NCBI RefSeq assembly: GCF_001039355.2
Contig: NW_019775602.1
Span: 206,858-247,640, forward strand
Length of the DNA: 40,783 nt
DNA from: Lingula anatina
Lineage: Eukaryota > Brachiopoda > Lingulata > Lingulida > Lingulidae
Direction: 5' to 3'
In this document: piece after piece, positions 9,825-20,300 of the stretch
How the letters are laid out: each line of letters opens with the position of its first letter
Position numbering within the stretch: the first letter of the stretch is position 1
The notes under the pieces: model-generated
Databases searched by the model: none
Told to the model about the DNA's origin: nothing
What the model saw: the letters and a program-made list of their open reading frames with translations, nothing else
Made by a program: the position numbers and the translations under genes

Positions 9825-10685
9825 GTGTGCCGTAGCAAAGATAAACCCAAGCCGAGCCAGAAGACTACTTCCTGTCATGAGGCAGATGACTGTGAAGGCG
9901 CAGTCTTTGAATCGCTCTGCTCTGTCACCATCACAACACAACATACGAAAGGCAGGGCCATTGCTTTAGATCATCATATCTATGATCAATTGAATGACAC
10001 GTGGGTGCGAAGAGCTTCCAAACCACAACCGTTCGTCAATCTCAGAATCACTGTCTGTGCAGATGATTACAGAGAGCTAGGCTTCAGCCTTCTTTCCTCA
10101 GCCACACCAATAGAACATCCTTCAATGGCTGACACTGGTTGTCAGAGCTGCCTTGCTGGCATTAAGGTAATCCAACGTCTAGGCCTGAAGCAACAGGACT
10201 TGATCCCAGTCACTATGAAGATGCACACTGCTGTCAACAATGGCATCAACATTCTTAGAGCAACTATACTTCCCTATGCTGGGAGGGGCCCATCTGGCAA
10301 ACTGGTGGAAACAAGACAGATGACTTATGTCACCAACAACTCTGACAAGCTCTTAATCAGCAGGGAGGCATGTATTGCACTTGGCATCATACCAAAGACC
10401 TTCCCGACTGTGGGTGCAGATCACATGTCGCAGTGTGCATCCGTGTTCCCTGACATTACCCTTACAGCATGTGGCACTGATGCCGAACACACATGCACTT
10501 GCCCCAAACGTCAACCACCTCACCCGCCTCCAACCAAGCTGCCCTTCCCTGCGGAGGAACAGAATCGTGGGCGACTGAAGGAATACCTTCTGGACTATTA
10601 CAGGTCCAGTACGTTTAATACATGTGATCATCAGCCCTTGCCCCTTATGGACAGCCTGCCAATGAAATTGATGGTAGACCCTTGA
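9825..10685 (+). pseudogene. Retroviral-type aspartic protease region
   Basis: Continues the gag frame. The catalytic triad DTG is at 10131-10139 within MADTGCQSCLAG, followed by a hydrophobic flap-like segment. Cleaves the gag-pol polyprotein in active elements. The frame ends in an in-frame TGA at 10683-10685, and RT-like protein resumes in the same frame right after it. The TGA could be a single mutation or, less likely, a read-through site; with so many other breaks I favour mutation. Confidence 0.8.
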
Positions 10686-11807
10686 GCGGCACCAGTAGCC
10701 TATCACACTCCAATACCAGTCCCACTTCACTGGCAGGAAGAAGTGAAAGCAGGTCTCGACCAAGATGTCAGACTGGGGGTCATCGAACCAGTCCCAATTG
10801 GTAAGCCAGTCACCTGGTGCCACTGCATGGTTGTATGTGCAAAGAACAATGGCAGGCTACGCCGCACAGTTGATCACCATGACGTCAGACTGGGGGTCAT
10901 CGAACCAGTCCCAATTGGTAAGCCAGTCACCTGGTGCCACTGCATGGGTGTATGTGTGAAGAACAATGGCAGGCTACACCGCACAGTTGATCTACAGGCC
11001 CTAAATGCACATGCTACACGAGAGACCCACCACACCCCTTCTCCTTTTCACCAAGATAGGGCAATAAAAAGACAGTTCTGGATGCGTGGAATGGATACCA
11101 CAGTGTACCCATTCGTGAGGAGGATTTAACAACGTTTATCGCACCCTGGGGCAGATACCGATACAAGGTTGCCCCCCCAAGGGTACATTGCTTCAGGTGA
11201 TGGGTACACCAGGAGATACGACGAAATTGTCTCGCACATCACCAACAAAACCAAATGTGTCGATGATGTCCTACTTTTGTCCAGCTCAATAGAGGGGAGT
11301 TTCTTCAAAGCCGTGGAGTGGTTAGACATCTGTGGTAGACATGGCATCACCCTGAACCCAGAGAAGTTTGTCTTTGCACAAGATGAGGTGGAATTTGCAG
11401 GATTTGACATTACCCTGGACAGTGTCAAGCCCAGTTCCAAGTACCTTCAGGTCATCTTGGACTTTCCCACCCCTCGAAACATGACTGATGTGCGACCATG
11501 GTTTGGTTTGGTCAACCAGGTATCATATGCCTTCAGCATGGCAGACAAAATGCTTCCCTTTAGATGTTTTCTTCAACCTGGAACCCCCTTCAGATGGGAC
11601 GAGGATCTCAACAGTCTCTTCGAAGAATCCAAGGCTGTCATCTCCAAGGAAATTGAAGAGGGGGTCCGAATATTTGACAAGTCCAGGCCCACATGCCTTG
11701 CAACTGACTGGTCCAAAAATGGAATTGGGTTCTGGCTCCTACAGAAGCATTGCTCTTGCCAGCCTATCCATTCTGCTGCCCATCTGGATGGAAGATTACT
11801 CTTGTAG
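10686..11807 (+). pseudogene. Reverse transcriptase region, frameshifted, with internal duplication
   Basis: RT homology begins in the protease frame. A 117-bp in-frame tandem duplication (10764-10880 and 10881-10997) repeats the finger segment VRLGVIEPVPIGKPV...TVD. A frameshift occurs near 11060, and another in a run of seven C at 11172-11178. The palm catalytic box reads CVDD (11256-11267), in place of the commoner YVDD/YIDD. The thumb/connection follows (LNPEKFVFAQ, then the FDKSRPTCLATDWS start of RNase H). Stop at 11805-11807. Not functional. Confidence 0.85.
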
Positions 11808-12175
11808 GCAGCCGTTTCACCCACTCTGCTGAATCGCGATATGCCCCCATCGAGGGTGAAGCCCTAGCTGTTGCTGATGCTCTGAACAAGACAAGGTACT
11901 TTGTCCTTGGATGTCATGACTTCATCATTGCAGTTGACCACAAGCCATTACTGTAGGTCTTTAGCGGCAGGTCCCTTGATGATATCAACAATCCCCGCCT
12001 AAGAAACTTGAAGGAGAAGACCCTCAGATACCGCTTCCAGATGGTACATATACGTGGGGTCAAACACCTTGCTGCAGATTGCGTATCTCGTCATCCCACA
12101 GGAGATCCAGATAAGCTCCCCCTCCCTGACGACGTTGCTTCTGTCAGCCAACATCACCCTCTGTCTCAAATCTGA
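11750..12175 (+). pseudogene. RNase H region, broken
   Basis: RNase H homology shifts frame near 11760 and continues with SRYAPIEGEALAVADAL and AVDHKPLL. TAG at 11954-11956 interrupts it and the same frame then goes on (LRNLKEKTLRYRFQMVH) to TGA at 12173-12175. The E of EGEALA and the D of AVDHKP are typical RNase H positions of this element type. Confidence 0.8.
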
Positions 12176-12199
12176 TCCCCTGCCCCCAATCACATCCTC

Positions 12200-13342
12200 A
12201 TGGAGGAAGACATGATCTCTGCACTTACATCTTCTCTGGCATCCATCACCTTGAAATCAGTGACCTGGGACAGAGTACGCACAGCAACCACAAGTGATGC
12301 AGATATGGCTATGCTAGTAGACTTAATAACCTCAGGTCTGCCAGAGAGCCGCCAAGAGTTCCCCATGAAGCTTCACGAGTATTATCAGTTCAAGGAGGAC
12401 CTAAGCACAATCGACGGAGTTGTGTTGTATAGAGAACGTGTAGTCATCCCACCGGCATTAAGGCAAGACGTCCTCTCTACATTGCACAGTGCCCATCAGG
12501 GGATCTCCTCTATGATAACCAGAGCCGAGTCCTTAATCTTCTGGCCTGGCATTACACCGGATATAGTATCCACCAGAACAGGTTGCAACCACTGCAACCG
12601 CATGACCCCCTCCCAACCGAGTGCCCCTCCGACACAACTGATATATCCTGACTACCAATTCCAGTGCGTCTGTGCTGACTACTTCCACTACATGGGTAAT
12701 AACTACCTTTTCATCTTTGATCGGTATTCCAACTGGCCGATTGTGGAGAGAGCATCCCAAGGAGCGGCTGGCCTGTTAGCTTCTCTTCGACGGACCTTTA
12801 TCACCTTTGGCATAGCCGATGAGCTATCCTCAGATGGGGACGGGAGTTCACATCAACTGCCACCAAGACGTTTCTTTCTGATTGGGGTGTACATCATCGT
12901 ATGTCATCAGTAGCCTTTCCCCATAGTAGCTGCCGTGCTGAAGTTGGAATTAAACGTAAAACGCCTCATCACAGACAATACCAGCCCGAATGGTGACCTG
13001 GACATGGACAGCTTTCAGCGTGCTATGCTTCAGTACAGGAACACCACAGACAGAGACACCAAACTCTCACCGGCAATGTGCGTCTTTGGGCACCCCATCC
13101 ATAATTTCATCCCCATTCCACCAGGAAGATATAAACCACACACCACTTGGCAAGAGACCCTTAAGGCTAGGGAGGAAGCGCTCAGAAATCGCCATATGAA
13201 GATGGCAGAACGCCTTACAGAGCACACCAAGAGACTTGTAACCCTTGCAGTAGGGGATCGTGTCCGAATCCAGAACCAGACAAGCCCTCACCCCCTGAAA
13301 TGGGACAAGACTGGGACTGTAGTTTACTTGTTTACACACTAG
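12200..13342 (+). pseudogene. Integrase region, broken and 3'-truncated
   Basis: Follows RNase H in the same frame. Shows the HHCC zinc-binding domain (H-x3-H ... C-x2-C at about 12485-12597), the first core Asp in CADYFHYMG (about 12675) and the second in SSDGDG (about 12835), where a frameshift occurs. A further shift lies near 12940 before [13 protein letters not shown] and the [13 protein letters not shown] segment. The C-terminal domain stops soon after [12 protein letters not shown]. Integrase would insert the cDNA; this copy cannot. Confidence 0.85.
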
Positions 13343-13413
13343 TGACCTCTCATGGATCATTGAAGCATTTCAGTATTTCTGCTGACTTTGGTTATCAGTG
13401 AACCTAAAGACTT

Positions 13414-13422
13414 GGGGAGAGA
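13414..13422 (+). other. Polypurine tract
   Basis: GGGGAGAGA directly before the 3' LTR, the position where plus-strand DNA synthesis is primed in LTR retroelements. Confidence 0.7.
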
Positions 13423-13519
13423 TATAGGATTATTATTTATGTAGACTGTTTCAGATAGCGATCATTGTCAAGTTGGACCAATAAACGCTTAACGACAAAT
13501 AGTACAGTGTACTTATTTA
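13423..13519 (+). repeat. 3' LTR of the Gypsy-type element
   Basis: 97 bp matching 8798-8911 apart from one gap of about 17-20 bp and about six substitutions. Followed by GGCAC, the right target duplication. Confidence 0.75.
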
Positions 13520-13786
13520 GGCACAATTATATAATTCAAATGGCATGAACACAATTAATATTAAAACAAAGGAAAAAGAATGAGACGAGGAAAACTAGCC
13601 ATTGCTACAACCCTGTACCCTACATATTTTGGAAAAAGCGTCAACTTTTTTGTATTTCTCTCGCTTCCTTGTGTGATTTTTTAAAACTTTCCCCTTCTCC
13701 CATTTGCCACAGCCTGGGTAAGCCAGTACCTTTGAATACCAAAGTGAAACGTACAGTTCGTCAGCGCTTTTCCTGCAGAACGCTGT

Positions 13787-16700
13787 CTAGTCACCTCTTG
13801 GTGTGACTGTTAGACCAAGAGGTTCGTCTGGTTTCCCGAATATAGTATACGTGATCCCAATGTCCTCCGAGCCCGTGTGTTGTATCGTGAAATTTTGGAC
13901 AAGCTGAAGAGAGAAAGAGAATGAAATGGTGAAATAAAAGGTAAATTATACGCGATGGAAAATGTCTTCAAATACACGAATTTTATCTCTACATTTCCTG
14001 CATGAAACGTAGCAATAACATAGCACTTAGAAATGGTATAAAGCACGTAGGTAGGTGATTCGTGAGAAGGAGAAAATTTAATTTGGCGGGGAAATCTGGA
14101 AAGGCCTCCTTTAAGGTAAACACGATTGCCCATGCGCAAACTAGGGCTTGTCGAAGGAAAATATAATATCAAATAAATACCTAATGAATTGTATCCACAT
14201 ATCTAAATAAGATGAAGTGAATTACGTTGTTTTCTTGTCCAAATATGAAGGAGAGTGTGTAGCAGAAAATGTGCTTGTATGTATAGCAGAAAAAGTGTGT
14301 GAGACAGAGAGAGAGAGGGAGAGAGGACAGAGAGGGANAGAGGGAGGAGGGAAAAGAGAGACGAGAGGCAGAGGGGGGGGGGGTCGATACCTTGCTGATA
14401 GCAATGTACATCTGCTGTTCTGCGAACCGTTTTCCTATACACATTCTGGGGCCGTGGCCGAAGGGCAGCAGGAGGTAAGGGTGTGGCTGCACGTTGTCCT
14501 CCTTCATCCAGCGTTCAGGAGAGTAGGCGTGAGGGTTAGGAAAGTACTCGGACTGCAAGCACGAGGCGTTGTTACAGTTTATCACACAGGTCTGAAAGAA
14601 AGAAGGAATGATCAGCCGCGTGACTGAGCATAACATTACACCCAATCAGCGCCACCTCACCGCCTTACAATAAACAGGTATACTGAAAGTTAAAATTACG
14701 AATTTACTTTCATGTTAAAACTTATTAAAGATGAGAATGTGGTTACCCAATGGGAGCATTTCAAAAAAGTTGTGGCGGTTTAGGTAAGTGTTAAGACTTC
14801 TTCTGTCTTAAAGGTACATACGAACCGAGCATCGGTGGAGCGTGGATTCCCAGTAACACATGTAAACCACTTCTACTAGTTTCTTATACAACCCTAATAA
14901 ATTCGACATGCCAAGGGATAAACTGAATAAATCACCCGATCAGCCATTAAAGAGCTTTAGAGTGCTCCTTTCTTTAAATTTTTGGTTGTCAATTTAACCT
15001 ACTTTCGTGACCTACTTTTCTGCCCCACTGACATACAGCATAGAATGCTAGCAGAAAAATCTGTTCAAACATCACTTTCGGGTAAAAATTAAACAATGCC
15101 TTTTGGTAATTCTCTTAGTTATAATACTTGAAACTAAATGCTGGCATTTGGTTGGTTTTTATGAGAAGAAATTGACTTTGTATGTATCTTTAAGAGAACG
15201 TGCACGGTTAATTTGGCTTGAAGTCTAGTTCGAGACCACGCTTGCATCATTATGATGTGAGAATAAATATCCACAAACCCCTTTTGGTACTAAAAAACCT
15301 CCAAGAACAGCGTCTTCGGCCAGGATTCTCGTCGCCCCAAGCACTACAGGGAAGGATAGCCTGAAAACACACGATAATAGATGAGAATAGAGCGTAACAG
15401 AGATTTCCTCTAGGCAGGGCTATATTGCACACTGCAGAAAAAACAATTTACTTCATATACAACATTGGTCAAAAAGGTTGTCCCACTTCCAATACCATGC
15501 GTGTTAGAGGGTTAGTTCTCATCTGCATTGCACACTCCAATTCATGCCACAGGTGCTCAGTATGGTTAATATCAGGGCTCAATGTTGTGGTTCTTCCCTC
15601 CGAACATTGTATTTTGCATCAAATCACTGGGCAAACGAAAACTGTGAGGAAGTGTGCTGTCATGATGAAGCCTGGAGTTAACCTTGAAGTCAGCTCTGCA
15701 GATGGAGTGAGATATGAGCTGAGAATGTTACGCTCAGTGATCCCAGAGGCATCGGAATCTGGTCCACCATTGGAGTGAAGCTGGTTTTGCTGAAGAACCA
15801 AGGTATTTCTTATATCTCATCGATGGTCAAACGAGGGTCCATATACATGGTGCAGAATGCTCCTTGGAAGGGTGTGTGGAGAATTATATCGCCTGAGGTG
15901 TCAGATCTGTCCGCGTTTGGAGCATCCCAAGTCCATGATATTCGTACGTTGTTCCATCTGGAACAAAACGTTACAGGGACATTTTACTGTAGCATTCTCA
16001 ACAGATATCTAGCTCCATATGCAAGGGGTGACTTCATTGTGACAACAGTCATTTGTTGCAGAAACTCGGTGTTCTGAAGATGGAGCAACCATATTTAAGC
16101 CCTGATACTAACCTTACTGAGCACCCGTGACATGAATAAGAGTGTGCTATGTAGAGGAGAACCAATCTCCTAATAATCTGAAACAACTCCACCAAGCTCC
16201 TTAGGAAGACTGGGTCAAAATTCCTTAAAACAGAATTGTTACATTTGTCATAGCAAGCTGCGCCACCTTCAGGAGATAATTGCAGTACCCGGTATACACG
16301 CACGCTTTTAGATTCGTGATCTTAAACGAGCACACCCTAATGCTAATTGTATGTAAATTTGATGCCATTCAGTAGTGCGTTTTCAATTTACTGAACATTT
16401 CTTTACCTTTGTGGAAACCACAGTGAAATATCGGTCTTAACGGGAACATATCAAAAATTTGAATAAATGGTATGACTTTTGGATATTTTCACTGCTATTT
16501 TGTATTTTTCGAACCATTTATAAGGTTATATATGATATTTGGAACAATAGTCACTGTTTATAATAATTAACACTAGTGAGGTGATCATTTGTAAATAAAA
16601 GCAAATGGAATTGGGTGGGACAACCTTTTTGACTAATGTTGTAAATGAAACTAGTTCTGGTTTTACCACTTGTATACCCCAAAAATGCTGATAAATGTAG

Positions 16701-17352
16701 TTCTTTTAAGGATTTACTTTGCATACCTCATAGACTCTTTCACACACGCTTTCATATAGGGCAGACGATTGAGGTGTTCGGGGGTCATGTGACAATCTCT
16801 CGGCAACACTCGGGTCACTTCGGCCCTTAATTTGTCTTGTTTGTCTGGATTGCGAGCCAAATTGTACAGTAAAAAGGCGAGGCTATTTGAGGTCTGAAAC
16901 AGAAAGCAACAGAAAATATAAATAGACACAAAGCCTAACTTAAAGATAAAAAAGGCCAAAAGTACGCAGGAAATCAGGACATATTCCGTCATCACATGTT
17001 GATAGTAAAAAGGGTATGAATAAGTTCAAAATGAATGTGATATCTTTCCCGACTCCACGACCTACACTGGGGTGTGTCTGTTTCTTGGGGGTGGGGGGGG
17101 GGGAGGGGGGGGAGACGGGCTTATCAAACAGCTAAGGGAGGAAGCCTTTAGGCTTTAGTGCTGTCGGAGATTCATCTATCATGCTTTTGTTCCGACGCTC
17201 TTTTTCCGAATTCTTTCGCGGTGTTAGTGTATTACTTGTGCAATCGTCGTATTCAATGTTGGCTTTGGACTCCATATCAAACGTTTAATTTCTCATAGCT
17301 GAGCTCCCCATTGAAAGATAATATGAAATCTGCTGAAAAGGGAAACTGCTGA

Positions 17353-17391
<39 letters not shown>

Positions 17392-20300
17392 AGTTACACG
17401 ATTTGCTATTTTAAAAAGTTTTTTCTGCGAGTGTTTCTCCAGAATTATAACTTAAAGCACTTCAAACAAAATGACGAAATAAAAATGTATTTTGGAAATG
17501 TTTAACAAGTCACCGATTCAACTCCTGCAATAAAGAGTGCCGCGGCTGAATCCGAGGCGGTTTCAATGGATTCGCCGTCCTTGACAAGGTCGGTAATGAA
17601 ATGTTGTGGACTATCTTCCGTAGCCCTCAACTCGGCATCTTTCGCAAGACTCTTTTCGACAAGATCCGCTGAAAATCTGAAAGAAATAAAACAAAAATCA
17701 AACAAACTGCATGTAGGATAACTGAAGTCTTGTCGGTGGATACAACTTTCTGGATGCACGATGCTTATTTTTCACGTTCAGTGGTAAACATGCTCAAACA
17801 TTGTAACTTCTATTCATTTCATTCTATTAAACATTTTTAGGCGCACAGCGTATCAGAGTAATATACCATATAAGAAAATAGAATAATATATATAAAATAT
17901 ATATAAATTAATAAAAGTTGTTAATATTGTTCAACAATAATCTTCGATAGTTTTTAGGGTGTTAGGCCTTATATAGCAGAAATACAGCATTGGTCAAAAA
18001 GGTTCCACGTCCAGTATCATGTGGTTTTATTTATTCATGATCATATCACAGGTGAAAGTTGTTATAAATAGTGATTTTCATTGAGCCAATTCACTGAAAC
18101 ATTCTCAACAAATATCTCACTCCATTTGCAAGAGGTGACTTCAGGGATACTCGTACATCGTGGGAGTGCACTTGCACACAATTCTCGCCTGCTGAGTGAT
18201 TTGTTGCAGAAACCCAATGCTCAGAGGATGGAGCAACCATCTTTGAGCCCTGATGTTAACCGTACTAAGCATGAATTGAAGTGTGCAAAAGAGAACCAAA
18301 CTCCTTATAATGTGGACCAACTCTCCCAAGCTCTTCAGGAGTATGGGACAATATTCCACAAAACAGCTTTGTTATCATTGTTAAAGGCAGGCCGCGCCGT
18401 CTACAGGAGATAATTATAGTAAGCGGTAGACACACACGCTATTAGACATGTGACCTTTAATGAACACACACTAATGCTAAATGTGTGTAAATTTCGTGAC
18501 ATTTGGTGGTTTCTTTTCAATATAATGGAAATTTCTTTAACTCTGCGAAAGTCACAGTGAAACGTCGGATTTGAGGGGGTACATGTAATAAATGTAAATA
18601 AATGGTATTAAATATGGATATCTTAACCGCTAGTTTGAATTTTCCGTACCATTAATCATGTTAGTTAGGGTAAAACCACCATTCATAGCAATTAACTCTT
18701 GTGATGTAATCATTTATGAATAAAAGCACATGAAACTGGGGGTGGGACAACCTTTTAGACCAATGTTGATTTGATAAATTTCTGCCTAAATGGGCATATG
18801 AGAATATAAAAAATTCGTCTCCTCGTTCACATTACATTTTTTATAGATTTTATGTTGTTTAATACTGTGGCTAATTTGTGAGATAAGACTAAATTCTGCA
18901 GTGAATCCCCATGGGCTTGGGTAGATTGTATTGTTAAATCCCCAGTCAAATTTTGTATGAAGTTATCTTTTAATCTTTCCCCAATCACGGAAAGCACCAA
19001 ATAATCTAAAATAAAAGAGATCTCCTCTCACAACTTATCCCACTGAGTGCGTGTAAAAGGTTTTGTCATACCCTTGTACTTACTGTAAGACAAAGGAGTA
19101 CAGTTCCTCAAACCGGGCGTAGAGAGGCGTTGGAAACCATTTAAAGAATGGCAAAGAGAACAGGTAATCACCGAGGAGGGCAAACAATTCTTCGTTTTTC
19201 TGAATAAACATCCGCTCCTTGGCATCGTGTTGCAACTGAGCTCCGAGCACGTTGAGCCGCATATTAAAACATACAGTTCCTATGGCTAAAAAAGTAGGAA
19301 AAATAAAATTTATGCTATTTAAAAAGGGAAAAAGTGAAATAAAATCATTGTACTCTAACCTAAATTAGAACCATTTTTCTGAAGCTTCCCAGCACAAAAG
19401 TATATAAAAATATATATATATAAACTAGAAGAGAGAAACCCCTACCACTAAACAATACTATTAGTGATTGTATTCTTCGGTGTGGACTTTGATCCGTTTT
19501 GTTTTGTTTTTTTTCGCCTTTTGCTATTAACTTAGTAAATAACCCCAACGGATCCTCGACGCTCGACAAGGTTGATTAATTAGTAAAAATAAAACGTGGG
19601 AAGTCAGTAAAGGGACAACTTATGACTGGTATAGAATTCTAGTTGTGTAATTGCATGTAAAAGCCCGCACAAATAGACCGGTTCAGGTTAATATAAGTAT
19701 TATTACTGATGCATCTCTTCTTTACAGATGTCATATATCATCCGAGCTTTCGGCCCCTAGGCCTTCTTCGGGGATTATCAATCCCTAGGAGTCGAAAGTA
19801 CGGATTATATATGACATCTGTTCAGTAGATCTTCATAGATGCATCAGTAATAATACTTATTTTTTCCTTAAGATCTATACGGTGAATCGACAGGCTTCAG
19901 GTTAAAGGGATAATAACTCTTTGTGTGAGATCTATATTTCACAATAAAAACATCGTGAACAACTCATAGAAATATAATTAATTCTATTTTACCACAAAAA
20001 CGGCAGTTATAGCTAATATTCTGATATCTTAGCTTGTCTTTAGACCATGTGACCTCCATTGATGGCCTTTTTTTAGAAAAAAAACAGGGACTAACTTTGA
20101 ATGTAAAAATATATTCATAAACCATTGGTAAGTATGGAAAAATTGTTGTTTACCCCAGGAAAATTCATTTTTGGCCAAAACGAAGAGTTATTATCCCTTT
20201 AATGAAACGGCCGATGTGAAAAAACTCCGCAAAAATAATAACACTGTAGTGGTTATATATTAAAACTGGGGGAACAAACGTTCCTTTATATATTCACTTT

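Larger units (their letters stand above)
8798..13519 (+). mobile_element. Ty3/Gypsy-type LTR retrotransposon, inactive
   Basis: A 4.7-kb element with short LTRs (8798-8911 and 13423-13519), a purine tract (13414-13422) directly before the 3' LTR, and the duplicated target GGCAC at 8793-8797 and 13520-13524. Protein order is gag, zinc knuckle, aspartic protease, RT, RNase H, integrase, which is the Ty3/Gypsy order. The two LTRs differ by a ~17-20 bp gap and several substitutions, so the insertion is not recent. Coding frames carry at least five stops and several frameshifts. It lies between the two P450 genes, on the opposite strand, and inserted after or during the duplication. Confidence 0.9.

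Noticed and set aside
14217-14627. 136-residue plus-strand frame
   Set aside because: Antisense of P450 exon 8 and the GA-rich intron next to it.
15220-15240. tRNA-like TTCGA block (CTAGTTCGAGACC)
   Set aside because: No acceptor stem or A box at the right distance; no tRNA gene found in the window.
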